Source: Pterois miles (taxonomy: Eukaryota; Chordata; Actinopteri; Perciformes; Scorpaenidae). Taken from it: 64,000 bases of DNA. This document shows positions 22,641 through 37,260 of the stretch, piece after piece. The stretch is from NCBI GenBank assembly GCA_947000775.1, contig CAMQGK010000334.1, forward strand, positions 1,188,501-1,252,500. Reading direction: 5' to 3'. Made by a program: the position numbers and the translations under genes. The notes under the pieces were generated by a model, which searched no databases, was not told where the DNA came from, and worked only from the letters and a program-made list of their open reading frames with translations. Each line of letters starts with the position of its first letter. Within the stretch, counting starts at the first letter, position 1.

Positions 22641-24361
22641 CCCTAGATGGCCTTTACAGGCTGCGCCACACTGATTGCAGTTCAATTTTACTGCTGAATA
22701 TACTAATGTTACTTCAAAAGTCTTCTTCACTTCCCTGGAGTCAATGAGTGGTTCTCGACAACGCTGCAAGCACCACTTCCAGGGGCCAAGGCACATGGGG
22801 AAGTTTGCCTTCGGGTCTTTCTTTCCAGGAAGGGTTTATTTTAACCCAAACTGCAATCTTTTCCTAAACCTACACAGGTGGGTTTGTTTCCTGAACCTAA
22901 AAAGATTTTTAGCAAAAGGCAAACTTCTCCCCAGTGCAGTGCCATATAATCAGACCGCTCCTAATAGCACATGCTCCAACAACTACGCACTCCGAACGGC
23001 AAAACCGTGAAATGAGATTCATATTCTAGTAAACATCTTGGGGGGAAAAAGTCCACAAGGTTATAAGAGCTCCATTGACAACTGTATGGTCCACATATCT
23101 GGTATCCCATTCATTCCATGAGGCAGAAAAAGTGCCACTCTCAACTAAGTCTGACATACTGGATAAGATACACACACCTCACTCTGCCCTCTATATAGTA
23201 CCACTCGAACATCGACCCTCATATTCAACTGTACAAGCTCACAGAAAGACATGCCAACGCACAAGCACATTACTTTTCTGTCTCAAGCAGTCCAGCTTTA
23301 CTTGACAGCAGACACATTTGGTCTGTCTGGTCTGTCCTTTCTCCTTTCAAAGCTCTTTTGGCCACAGTTAGTAAAACTGTGTGTGGATACTGACATTGAG
23401 AGAGGTGTGTATGTGAGGCCATTCGTTAGGGAATACAGATGTGTATCAGTGCATATTAAAACTAAGTGTGTGCACAGCCTTCGGTCGGTCAGTCGGTCGC
23501 TCTCTCTCTCTCTAAAGTGCTGATGCTCCTGATGTGCTCGTCTTAGTATGCTGCCACTATCTCTATCAATAAAGATCTTTTGCTTCAAGCAGTGTAGCTT
23601 TGACACCTCTGCTGCCAGTAATTTTGGCAGCTGATAGTTTGAGCAACCCGTCTGAAATATTATCTAATACCCAAGTATTATTGGAGCTGCATGCATTTTC
23701 TGTCGGTGCATCGCCCTCCGCCGCCTCCTTCACTTTGCTTTTCTTCCCAGGAGAAAAGGGGGAGCGTAAGTGTTGAGTCCATTTTTCTTGATATTCTCAA
23801 TCTGGTTGCTCATAAAAGCCCTTTGAGATATATAAATTGCTGTAGTGCACCAAAAACGGGTTGGAAAATGCCCGAGCTGTCTGTTACACTCTTTTTTGCT
23901 GTCTGTCTCACACTCTGCGGCTCTGCCTCATGGTGCACTTCAAAAGTCAGGAGAACGCACTGGGAGGAAGGGGAGGACAGAGAGAAAGAGTAGGGAGACA
24001 AGGAAGTGCATCACCCTGCATTGCTAATGTTGACTTTTCTGTTGTTTTGGTGCTGGGGTTGACTGAATTTATTGGATCATATCAACTACAGTCATATTCA
24101 CAAATATCAGATGTAAGTCATTAAAGACGTAAAATATCCATCATCTCTAGTAATCATGGCGAAGCACTGGCTTTCTTGAGTTTAGCTCAGGGATCGTTAG
24201 ACTTTGAATTACATCTGTCTTTCAAACACAAATCATTCATGGTAGTAATAGGTAAGATCTATGTAAGTTTATGCCAATGCAGAGCCATCTCTTGTAAGAT
24301 GAGTGTAGGTCATTTGGAGCAGAGCCAGTGCGTAGAGAGTGTGTGTACATTGTGTGGGAGT
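22641..24361. other. unassigned sequence
   Basis: No gene recognised. A TC stretch lies at about 23499-23514. Frames at 23691-24027 have no recognisable domain. Confidence 0.35.
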
Positions 24362-24664
24362 GAGTAGTGAAGCGAGAGAGAGAGAGAGAGAGAGAGAGAA
24401 GCAGCAACGGGAACGAGGAAGGTTATTGACTTTGATTCAAGCAGGAAAAGTTAACATGGTTTGGTTTGTCCATTCTGGGCTACTGTTGTAACATGGTGGT
24501 CCAACATGGCGGACTGTGGAGGTGGCTATAAACAGCTCATTCTAAGCTAACAAAAACACAATGATTCTTATTTTCAGCTGATTATAGAGTTAAGAAAGCA
24601 TCATTATTAATATTAAATTTAATTTCTGCTAATAGATCCCCCTAATTGTTACACACTGGTCCTT
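24362..24664 (+). mobile_element. percomorph non-autonomous DNA element, copy 2 (family C)
   Basis: Shares ggtttgtccattctgggctac, cattctaagctaac, gattcttattttcag, ttctgctaatagatccccc and the end TTACACACTGGTCCTTAAA with the copies at 10515 and 57039. Its left part is replaced by a GA array (24375-24399) and agcagcaacgggaacgagg. Confidence 0.75.
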
Positions 24665-26450
<1,786 letters not shown>

Positions 26451-26865
26451 GAACATCGTGTTTCATCTAGGACTTCAAAGCGATGAGAATGGCCAGATCT
26501 AAGCTCAGCTGATGGCGAAGACGACACACTGGCATGTCGGGCATAACAGCCCGGGCAAGGGTTGTGCGTGTGTGCGTTTGTGTTTGTGAGCTTTATATAT
26601 GACAGAAAGTGTGTGTGCGTGTGTTGCTGCCACAGCAAAAAGTGGTCAAGCTGTTGGATTTACTAGATAAGCATTCTGGATAGCTGCTCATGGCTGAAGT
26701 CTTCACCCGCACACACAAAGACATGTGTACACAAACATACACACAGGCTCCAGAGATGATGACAGATCTGGTATGATACACATGTGATATGAAACCTGGT
26801 GTTTCAGCACAACAGAGGTTTTACTGTGTGTAGCCACTCAGATCCAGATAAGAACTTAGCAGATT

Positions 26866-26902
<37 letters not shown>

Positions 26903-27334
26903 GTGTATTACTGCCGTTTTTTGTGACTGTAGCCTACATAGAGAAGATACAAAGAGTTAGATATGAGTGTATGCAGAGATTTGACTCTGCGGGTCTACAG
27001 GCTGTTTTATAGTCTGTGCTCGTCTCTCGCTTTCTGTGTAAAGAAAGAGGCTTAATTCCAAGAATCTGACACTCACTTTTTTTTTTTTTTTTTTATCTCT
27101 AGCGGTCACAAAAATGCACAAAGGGCCTGCTAAGATAAGTTCATGGTCCGCAGTGATTAAAACACCACATACATCTTTGCTGTGGAATACATTGTTTTCA
27201 CAGAGTTGAGAGTGCTCCTACCACTTGAATGTTACTTGAGATAGGATGGAAACAGTTCGATTATCAGGATGTAACCGTAATCTCTTCTTAAAACTTTTGT
27301 ATTTGTGAAAGTTTTTTGTTTGATATATTTTTAT
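26451..27334. other. unassigned sequence with short TG tracts
   Basis: Short TG/GGTG array at about 26866-26906 and a T-run at 27078-27094. No gene recognised. Confidence 0.35.
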
Positions 27335-27985
27335 TAGGGCTGTCAATGCAAAAACATGTTTATGAAAATTTATTTTTTAATGCATTAACAATCAGTTTTT
27401 TTGAAGTTTGTAGTGGGCTCAGTTTTAAAGTTAGAATGAAGATACTGGTATCATATAAAACTAAGGAATCCACTGGTACCAACCATGTAATACTAGCTTG
27501 TCGCATAGACGGCTAAATAATGCTACCAAGTTACGCTAAATTTTAGCGAGGAAAAACCAGCATGGTCATTTTTAAAGGGGTCCCTTGAGGACCTCTGACC
27601 TCAAGATATGTGAATGAAAATGGGTTCTATGGGTACCCACGAGTCTCCCCTTTACAGACACGCCCACTTTATGATAATCACATGTAGTTTTGGGCACATT
27701 TACAGCTGTTGCCTGTTGGGCTTGAATTTCCCATGTTATGATTTGAATATTTTTTTTATCCTAAATGCAGTACCTGTGAGGGTTTCTGGAAAGTATTGGT
27801 CATTGTTTTGTGCTGTTAATTGATGTCAAATAATAAATTTAAACATATATTTGTATAGAACAAGCATACTTGCCCACTGTAATGTTGATAAGAGTATTAA
27901 ATATTTGACACATCTCCATTTAAGGTACATTTTGAACAGATAAAAATGGGATTAATTTGCAATTAATCGTGATTAATCATGGACA
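27335..27985 (+). mobile_element. hAT-like non-autonomous element (family E), copy 1
   Basis: Starts TAGGGCTGTCAATGC, then AT-rich sequence, then ttagcgaggaaaaaccagc, caaaggggtccc-like, atgaaaatgggttctatggg, tttacagacacgcccac and ttatgataatcacatg. Near the right it ends with taagagtattaaatatttgac, gaacagataaaaatggg and attaatttgcaattaatcg. The closing terminal repeat is missing, so the right end is truncated near 27985. A second, shorter copy is at 52411. No transposase frame is present. Confidence 0.8.
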
Positions 27986-28165
27986 ATCATTATTTATATT
28001 GTTTTTATTCCTAGTTATCTGTTCTTATTCATTTCATTGTCTTTGCTTCCTCTGGCTTGTGTCCTTTGTCCTTACTCTCATTTTATCTGCCATGTCTGGT
28101 TTCATTTCCTTTTGTAATGCATTTTGTGACATTTTTAAGAAAAGTACCTTGTACATAAAGTTTAT

Positions 28166-28292
28166 TATTATTCACCCATCCATCTACAACCACTTATCCC
28201 ATTAGGAGTCGCCGTGGAGCCGATCCCAGCTGACACTGGGAGAAGACGGGGTACACCCTGGACAGGTCGCCAGTCCATCGCAGGGCTGACTT
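28166..28292 (-). mobile_element. LINE 3' tail, minus strand
   Basis: The reverse complement reads gcgatggactggcgacctg, cagggtgtaccccg, cagctgggatcggctcc and gggataagtggttgtagatgg with a gatggatgg-type end. Same kind of tail as at 12175. Confidence 0.85.
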
Positions 28293-28352
28293 TATTATTA
28301 TCATTATTATTAGTAGTAGTAGTAGTAGTAGTATTAGTATTATTATTATTAC
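28293..28352. repeat. trinucleotide (ATT/TAG)n tract
   Basis: Mixed ttattatta and tagtagtag repeats of about 60 bp beside the LINE tail. It explains the Asn/Thr-rich minus frame at 28168-28365. Confidence 0.9.
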
Positions 28353-29712
28353 ACTGCCATGACACTTTCTGAATTCAGAATGAAGTTTCTTTGAATTTTG
28401 AATGAAGTATCACAGTATATTAAGTTGATTTTACTTAAAGACACTAGGAACCATGGTGGTATACCTTAATGAGACATATAGAGCCATCAGCAGCCTACTA
28501 TCACTTTGGCTGCTCTCTACTTGAGTCTGTGTCTCAGTACTGATGGAGGAAGCTTCTGACAGAAGCGCAGGTAAATTCTATCACATTTTGTTTTAGTCTC
28601 TAAACCCCTGTCAGCGTTTAATAATTAAAAATGTGGCTAAATTGCCTTGTAGCAAAGTTATCCACACTGAAACACATAAAATTAAATTAGCATATCTCAC
28701 TTTATTTAGCATTAGTCTGTGTGAAATGTGTGAACTTCTGAGTACCAGAAGGGAAAACTGAAGTACGTAATTGTAAATTTCTGGGGCAGCCAATCATGGT
28801 GGTTCACCTCTCAGGAACTTTAATGAGGATATAACTGGTGAAAACTGTAAATGTTGCACCGAAGTGAAATATCACTTTAATTAGTCCAAAATGCAGTGCG
28901 TGTCAACCTGGAGGGAATAAGGTGGAAAACTTTCACGGCAGTTCTGTCTGATTATAAAAGCACTGAGCTGAGTATGTCTCCTGTCTAAACCAACGGAGAA
29001 CACAAACATGTACATGCATGTACTCACACAACTTTCAGGACAACTATTCCCAGATGATAAGCATTGAGCATTTTGGCAGATGCTTCACTGCGACTGCAAT
29101 CAGACTTCATAATGAGTCACTTGATGAAGTAAACCTTGCTTTATTATTCGAGACAGTGAGTAACACTAGAGCACTGAAGAAATAGTGACTTACAGTTCAA
29201 CTTTGATGCAAGTACAAATCTAATATAAAGCCTGCATTTTAAGTTCACCCCAACATAAAAGCATACAAGCATACACAGATAATTCACTATAACTTGTGCA
29301 CAAACAACATGAACAAATACAAAGGTAATGGATGTGCTTTAATCCTTGAGAGTAAAAGGATGAGAAGTGGTCAGACGAATTGAAATCAGACTCATTTACA
29401 ATTCCATGACAAGTTATGGTTAACACATCTGCCAAGGAAGATCATGTGATACTATCAAAACCTCCAGAGTAGATACTGAATGGACGAGTGGTGTGGCTGA
29501 ATTATGACAAGCGAAGGAATCTGGGATTTTGCAGATTAATAACTTCACTTTTATTTAAATCTGTAACTAACTGAGAGCTCTCCAAGAGTGTGCCTGTGCT
29601 GTATATAATGTATGTGCCACTACACATTAGTGTTTTATCTAAGATTGTCTCAAAGAAAGCTGTTTGAATAACCATATAACACAGATTCTTTATGTACACA
29701 GCCATACAAACT
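28353..29712. other. unassigned sequence
   Basis: No gene or assignable repeat seen. Confidence 0.35.
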
Positions 29713-29780
29713 AGCACACACACACACACACACACAATTACAAGCCACACACACACACACAATTACAAGCCACACACACC
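29713..29780. repeat. compound CA repeat with tandem aattacaagcc unit
   Basis: A CA array is interrupted twice by the same word aattacaagc, 25 bp apart (29736 and 29761), so the array has duplicated as a minisatellite unit. Confidence 0.85.
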
Positions 29781-32700
29781 AGCTGTGTCTGAATCAAAAA
29801 AGAAATTAATTAAATACAACCTTGGAATGGTTGGAGAACACTGGTGGTGTTGTCAGATTCACTTGCATCAGGAAAATGCATCAACATCTTAAAAAAAAAA
29901 AAAAACTTTAATATTACTAAAAACCTCAACTCTGTTTCTCTGTTGCATAATCTGCATTTTTTTAAGTGGGAGGTCTGATTAAATGAGTGGCTACACACTG
30001 CATCTAAATCTGTAAGTAATATGTCAAAAGGCTAACTGCAGACTGAAATCTCTCTTCATAAATAACCTGTGACGGATTTTCTCCTACTATGCCAGTATCA
30101 AAGTGGAAATCTTACTTTAAAGAGAAAAAAAAATAGTAGGGTAACAATTTCCTCTTGGTCTGTGAGATAATATGGGCTGCTGCCAAGAAATGATAATCCC
30201 CTATCTGAAAAAATTATTTAGTTTTCCTGCCTGGCATTTTTTGTATCTTATTTCTCTGAAGCAATATGCCTGTCGACGTTAGATAAAAAAAAAAAAAAAA
30301 AAAAATCATAAAAACCTACTGATAGATATCTGGTTATAGGTAAGCACTTATCAAACGCATGCAATATCTGATCCTCACCCATGCTTCAAATATGTATGCA
30401 TGCGTGTGGGAGCGACATCAGCGTAGGCTCTAACAGACATGTCTGGACCATGATGGATCCGTTATAATACAGTTGATGGATGAGGAGATTATTGCTAGCG
30501 GCACTGGCATTCTGCTGCTCTGCCCGAGTGTGTATTTGTGTGTGTATGAGTGTGTTTTCCAAGTCATACAATAATGCTCAGATAATACACTAGCTGACCT
30601 CCAGACATCGTCATCTCCCCTCCTCACCATCTCCGTCTATACCTCATCTCTTTCGCTCATCCCCCTGACCTCATTTGTCACTCCTCCTCTTCTCCCTCCA
30701 CCCACACTTCGTTTCCTTCATTGTCTCTACCACTGTAATATGACAGTAACTCACAAAAGACCACATGCTCCTCTTTAGCCATAGATACCCACGTTCTTAC
30801 TACTATCCCGAGACTATTAATGAGTTTCATTTGTTTATTTAGCAGTATTCACACTCTGCGGCGTGTTGATTGACTGAAAGGCTGGTTGCTCATTTGCTTA
30901 ATGGCGAAGCAAATATCACTAAAAGTCAAAGTGTCACTGACTGGGCTGCATTGCCTGCCAGGTTGTATAACTGACTAACTGGCTAAATAACTAGCTGACT
31001 GAGGCAGGCAGAATCCAACACATACCCATAAGTGTATAAAAGGTGGAGAGAGAATGGTGGAGAGAAGATGCCCACGGTGACAAATAAACACAAATACTGA
31101 CAACATCTGCCGTCTCTGTCCTGACACTCGAGAGTGAGGGCCTGTATGTATAATGATGGGTCTCAGACTGTGATTAGATGTAATGAGGTGTACATGGCAT
31201 GCGTGTGCTTTGTGTTGGCATCCACATCCAACTGGGTAGTGGGGAGAGAGATGTCAAAGTGTAGATTTAACAGTTCCTCTAGCTATTTTCTCAACCATTC
31301 CACAGCTATTTCTGACTTTAGCTCCAGGGATAAATACTATACTTCCTTTTAACTCCAGCAACACCCTCTTTCCCTATACACACTCTAAATAATGTGCCTC
31401 ACAGCCAGATAATGGACGAAGATTGAGAGTTGGATGTGTCAGCCATCTGTTTAAAAGTTCAAGTGTAAGTGCATTTCATGGATAAAGAAAAATATCACAA
31501 TATTTTTTTCAAGAACAAGAATTGCAGCCAACTGTGAGCTTTTCTGTAGGAAATCAAATGCTGCAGATTATATTTCTGCACTTTTATGTCGTTGAGTTCT
31601 GGATGACGTTATAAGGTAAAATGGATTGAGGGCTTTAAAGAGTCAAGAAGACTTTCCAAGAGTTGCTACACTAAATATGGCTTGACATACTATGCAAACA
31701 AAATAATGCGTCATTTACAAATGCCTTGTTTGGATGGCAGTCAAAAACCGCACAGCTGAGCTGCAAACCAACCTGAAAATCTGACATGAAAAAAAATAAA
31801 TAAATAAATAAAATGTCACAGCAAAACAGATTCCTTCGGGGCAAATGCCCTTTCATGGGATGGCAGAGTCACAAAACACTCCCGTCATATAGAGCAGAAC
31901 TGACGTGCAACATTTTGCCAAGTTATGTTTCCATTTTAACTGAGTCACGTTTGATTTTGGCTGCGTCATGTCTCATACAAGGGTTGTTTCAATCGTGCGG
32001 TATGACTCATGCTCTAAACTTCCCGTTGCTGTTTTATGTTCAGCTTAACAAGCAGCTGTGCACATTGTCTCATTACGTTTTACAATGTGTAAACTGCCAA
32101 TAGCTAATGTAATAAGAACTCCCTCTTGCCAACGATAGCACTGCATTAGCATGATGAGGACATCACCTCAAAGCTTAATATGTTTTTGTTATTGTGTTTT
32201 TATCGACTGTATGCCCTGTTATTTGGTGCAGAAGTGAATTCATTTCTCCCCAGGGATCAATGCAGTTCATCTTATCTCCAATCTTCCTACTAGAGCAACA
32301 CATAACACAAGAGTGAAATTGAACAAGCTTGGGATATGACCTTATGTTCTTAAATTGTAAGACTGTAAACTGTGTAAAGTGATTCCCATGAAGAGAAATT
32401 ATGCTTTCATAATTTGAGGTCTGAGGACAAGAGAATAAACATTTCATTTGGATTCTACAAGCTGACAAACTCCACCTATTGTGTGACATTTACAGCAGGT
32501 AGTAAAAGGGGTGGACACAATACCATGGAAACAATACAACGCAACATAAGGGCACCACTATGAATACTGCCTTTGCTTCAGAGAGGTGTATTTTAATTAT
32601 ATAGTCTTTTCAAGCCATAGCTTATGGTGCAATATAATTGCATCTATTATTTTGTTCATGAAGTGTTGTACTAGAAAACTGCATAATACTACAGAGGTTT

Positions 32701-35249
32701 TCAAAGTGCGAGGCGGGTCTCCCCAGCAGGGCTCCAAACAGTTTCAGGGAAGGCTAAGTGAATGCTCAGTGAAAAATATTACATTAATTATTACATTAGT
32801 TATCAAAAGACGATCACATAAATAGCCTAAATGTGTGTGATTTGGTGTAAGAGATACTTCAAAGATAATAAATGCCTTAGCAACAAAGAAACTACATTCA
32901 GAAACTAATAACCGCCTCAAGACAGACCTTTTTCATGCATTTGGTGTAGTCTGAAGTTATCTGAAACAGCAATATTAGACTATCTTGGCTCAGTTGTTGA
33001 GTGTCTATGGGATCATGTAACATCCCTAACTGCAGCCTTGAGAATCACCATAGAGCTTTGCAAATGTTGTACTTGTCACATAACTGTTGTATTGAATTAT
33101 GTTAGATTATACAGGTGCTCATGGTATGGTGTAAGCCAAGTGTGTCTTTGTACTGCAGCATTATGCAGTAAGGCTTTGAAAAATAGACCTCACTTAACAG
33201 TACACCAAATGTCCTAGACAATCTTATCGCTACCTTCCACTATTTGCAAATTTAATTATGTGGAGCTGACATCAAATTACCAAGGCAATGTATATTAACA
33301 AAGGATAGATAAATCATGAATCTATGCTGGGCGATGTCTACCGCTGCTTCATTCGTCAAGTTAATCTTATCACACTGCCCATCTATTTTCAGAGTCAAAT
33401 CGTTATTACCAGAGGAAGAAGAAAATGGTATTTGATTCTATCACAGAGGCAGAAACTCTTTTAAGGTTGTATCACATGTAGCAAACAAACATACCACAGG
33501 CAATATATCCATGTAATGCATTATTTTGTAAGGTCACGGCAGTGGTTCATCATGACGGCCATGACGGTTAACTGCTTAGTGACCAATGTCGGCCTAAGGG
33601 CTAAAGGTGCAAATTTAAATCAAACGTCTGGATAACATATTCTAGCATCAATATTTACTAGTAGTAATGCATAACTTGTGCTCTATAAAGTATAAAACTT
33701 AACTGATACCTTTAACATCAGCGTGATTGTCAGTCGTCAGTCACTTCCTTCCTATCTGCTACATCCTTCAACTATCTCCATACTGTAATTGGTAAATTAA
33801 TTGCTGTCCAAAATCTGTACATGATGTAACGGGCACACAAGGGGCCTGTTATAGGGTCGGGCAATTCCCCAACTACATCGGCTATCGGCGATTTTTTTAA
33901 GTGTACTGCCAGTTTTTTAATGGTCTGCCTCCAAAGAATTCAGCAGCAGCTGCCCTGTGCAGATATATACGCTACAGCTAGTTGTTGGGCTGACGCTGGC
34001 CGGTTGGAAAATTTTAACATATAGGCCAACCCAAGGCTGTTAGACCAAGCAAGTTAAATCCACAGTATTCACATTAACTTTGTGACACACATGTTATTAC
34101 GAAACCTAACATTGGCCTTCCTGGATATCTGGTTCTCACAGCTGGTTGCCAATTGATTATGCTAAATCTGGGGTTTCTAGTTCATCGCTGCATATATAAT
34201 CACATGGCAGAGTGTTGTTTATAATCAAAACGCTCAAGAGTAGTGTATTAAATCTAATACAAGACGTAACTGTTGATCACTGTAGCAGGAAATGTTAAGG
34301 TCCGTATAAGGGAAATTCAGAGATTTGTTTCTAAACAAACTATAGATGTTGGAAAATAGTTACTGAAAATGTGACAGACTATTTTTGTATTGTGTTGTAT
34401 TTTATGATTGTAATGCATCCCATGTCCTCTTATATTTATTCCTTTCTTGCGGCTTTGCTCCAAGCCTTTCCAAGTCGCCCTACAGCCAACCGCGGCGCAC
34501 CGCCTCGGAGGAAATGCTCCCAGTTCCCCGCCATGTGGGCTAGGTTTCAGCCCCTTCAGTGGACATGCCCCCAGCATCTCAGAGCATCACTGAGATGCTG
34601 GTAAAAAAAAAAACTGTTAAAATATTGTATGATTTTAAATAAAATCATTAAAACTCTGATAATAAATATATTAGCAATGCTAATCTTAGCATATGTATAC
34701 ATACAAGATTTCAGGTTTAGAGCTACAGGAAGGAAGTTTTACAGATTACACATGGGTCAACTGCTTGAAAGGCATCACTGCTAACCACTATACTATTAAC
34801 AGCCATACACATCCACTCATACACACACTACTGCACACTTGTGTTTCTCTTACCTGTTGTTGGAGAGAACAGACACCAACATAGAAAGAAGGCATGAAAG
34901 AAAAGAGAGAGAAAGACAAAGAGATTAATTTACATTCTGCAGTTACATTTTCAGAGACAGTAACTAACATTAGGCTTGTTAGTCGACCAGTACAAAGGGT
35001 GCCTCAATTTAACAGTGACAGTGACTTTATCAGCCTTAAGACACACCTTAAATACACATGTGCAGACGTACGCATGCACGGACACACACAGTTGTTCAAA
35101 AACAATGAGAAATGCAGGCTCAGCTTTATTAGCTAATGCTATTTGTTAAACTCCTGACTATGTCCCCAACTGTAGATTTCCCCAGAGAGATGACTGAAAA
35201 CAAATGACCTCCCAACTGCAATACAGTGACATATATATGGGTTTTTCTT
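29781..35249. other. long unassigned stretch
   Basis: No gene recognised. Homopolymer A at 30285-30305, an (AAAT)n-like tract at 31790-31812, and a GC-rich pocket at 34450-34601 ending in a perfect hairpin (listed separately). About 32695-32830 (gtgcgaggcgggtctcccc) and 33845-33905 (atcggctatcggcgat) hint at transposon fragments that I could not delimit. Confidence 0.35.
34571..34601 (+). other. perfect 11-bp inverted repeat with 9-nt loop
   Basis: CCAGCATCTCA, loop gagcatcac, TGAGATGCTGG. It sits at the 3' edge of a GC-rich pocket and is followed almost at once by a run of 11 A. No promoter or family context is recognisable. Confidence 0.9.
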
Positions 35250-35289
35250 TTCTCTCTCTCTCTCTCTCTCTCTCTCGCTCTCTCTCTCC
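35250..35289. repeat. (TC)n microsatellite
   Basis: TC array with one interruption (tctcgctct), about 40 bp. Confidence 0.95.
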
Positions 35290-35976
35290 CTCTCTTATTG
35301 TACCTCACTTGAAAAGCTCCTCTTTTGAAATACTTTCTCTTTTCATCCCTTCAAAGCCTCTCAATGATAAAAAAAGTAATAAAAAATAATTCTCTACTTA
35401 GCCTACTCTTCCTTCTGTGTATTTGAAATATGATGAAAAACATTTTTTCTCTACCCTTCAAATGGTCTAACTAAATAAAAAGTCATTTCACTTCTCAAAG
35501 GTCGAAGATTGGCAGGTTTTGAGGATTACAGCCATGGAATAAAGACGGAAAGTTAAGCACTTCTCTTTTATCTATGCATTTATAAATAGCCACTAGGGAT
35601 GTCATGTTGAGGAAATTTTCCCACCAGTTAATAAATTTTTGACAGCACCGGCGCTCCACCTGGTGCCACTGCACCACACTCACCGGATGGACTGCTCAGT
35701 CCTCAACATGCCAGTTGCCTCATTATTACTGTTCCTTTTAACATTTGGGTTAAATCCATTGTCAAATAAGCGCTTTTGCTTTTCACTTTAATACCAAGTC
35801 CTCTGCCATTGTCTTGTCTGTCAATGCTGCTACACTGTGCTGAGACTCTGTACAAAGCAGACACTTTTACAAGTAATATAGTAGTATAGTAATATAATCG
35901 TTGTGTGCCCGATCACCATATTACACTTGTAACAGACTACAACAGTAAGTCTAATGGCCACACAACATATACACAT
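35290..35976. other. unassigned sequence
   Basis: No gene or assignable repeat seen. Confidence 0.35.
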
Positions 35977-37260
35977 TAGGGGTGGGCACAGTTCGGGTAA
36001 AAACCAAACCATTTTGTTCGCTAGTCATGGTTCAGTTTGTGTATGTACTGTTTGGTTCATTTGAAATAGGTTATGAGGCCGATTGTGTATTTTTTTTCAT
36101 CCTGTTTATCGTCACTAGATCAAGGCCTGTGTAAAGAGGCTGGGATACGAGCGGACAGGATTATGAGGTATCACACATGTGCAGTGTAACTGCACAGCGT
36201 AGCTGCGGTCGTGCGTTGTTGAGTGAAAACGGACCAGATTTTACTGTGCATGTTCTGTACCGCTAAAGACACAACGTGTTGATGACGAGTGACCCAGCCT
36301 CCTTCCTTCTCAAACTTCTCAGTTGGCAGAGACATTGATGAAGTGCAGAGTACGGATGTTATTCCGTTAAGGAAATGGTGAGTGGACACGATAAAGACCA
36401 CCTGTGTCGCTTCGTTGTGCTGTGTGGGAGCATTACAGATCTGGTGTTATGTATGACAGTGATGAGAAAAAAGGGGTGGATAAAATATCAACTGTAAGTG
36501 TAAGAGCCGAGCAACACGTCTGGCTGATGCTAGCGGCAATACTTCCAGTATGATGATCCCAGCAGCATTTAAACAGCCTCTACATGCAGACTCAGACAGA
36601 GCAAATAACAACTAAAGCAGTCGTGGAGGACGCTGGATTTCAGTATGTGATTACGGTACTTGAGCCACGCTATAATACAGCGTCTCACAGACACATAAGC
36701 TACACAGTAATTCCCGAACTGTATTTACAGACACAAAGAGGATCTGTGAAAGAAGTGTCCAACACAGAGCATGTAGCTCTGACTGCAGACGGACGGACAT
36801 CCAGGGCTGAATGTGGACAGACTCATCTTCTAGCAGAAGAACATGAAAACAGACTGAACAGAGCAGTGTTGTTTTGAATCAGTGTGTGTTTGGTTTATGC
36901 TGCACTTTATGTTGATGGCCTTAGCCTCTGTTTTTTTGTTTTTTTTGTTTTTTTAATATCAGGGAATAGAGACATATGTCACTGTTGTTTATAAAGGTCT
37001 AGTGCTGGCTGCCCTGATGCACTCTTTGTTGATGGCCTGAGCCTATGATTTGTTTTTTATTTATTAATTATTTTTAGCTAACAGTGGCACTTTCCTTATG
37101 TTAGCCTAGTCTACTGTTGACTGTCTACAGTTGACTTATTTTGGGAAATAAATGAAAAGCTGTTCAAACTGACATTGAAATTGGCCCCCTGCTGTACCAT
37201 AAATACCGTTTACTGCTGTACCGAACCGAACCGTCAATTTTATGAACCGTCAAACCCCTA
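35977..37260 (+). mobile_element. hAT element (family B), near-complete ends, internally deleted
   Basis: Left end TAGGGGTGGGCACAGTTCGG. The right end read inward begins TAGGGGTTTGACGGTTC, so the termini match imperfectly. The flanking 8-mers ATACACAT (35969-35976) and ATACACAA (37261-37268) agree at 7 of 8, the 8-bp target duplication expected for hAT. The left 390 bp match the half-element at 8856. The middle holds a transposase scrap. The right third contains two imperfect copies of a gttgatggcct-gagcct block (about 36912 and 37030). At 1.28 kb it is far shorter than an autonomous hAT, so it needed a transposase supplied elsewhere. Confidence 0.88.
36549..36877 (+). pseudogene. ZBED-type hAT transposase fragment
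   Basis: One frame reads MMIPAAFKQPLHADSDRA and stops at taa. The next frame (from 36584) continues as ITTKAVVEDAGFQYVITV, then LEPRYNTASHRHISYTVIPE, LYLQTQRGSVKEV and EHVALTADGRTSRAE before diverging to a stop. The VLEPRY--S-RHIS, VIPELY and HVALT-DG-TSRA blocks are characteristic of ZBED-like hAT transposases, just after the BED finger and before the catalytic core. A frameshift and loss of the BED finger and the C-terminal catalytic/dimerisation region leave about 15% of a normal protein. It lies inside the hAT at 35977. Confidence 0.85.

Noticed and set aside
29713..29780. Short direct repeats spaced by variable sequence, considered as CRISPR-like
   Set aside because: Only two units of CA-rich sequence, and the context is a vertebrate genome; it is a minisatellite.
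32695..32830. Possible transposon end (gtgcgaggcgggtctcccc)
   Set aside because: No second copy, terminal repeat or target duplication in the window; recall alone is too weak for a feature.
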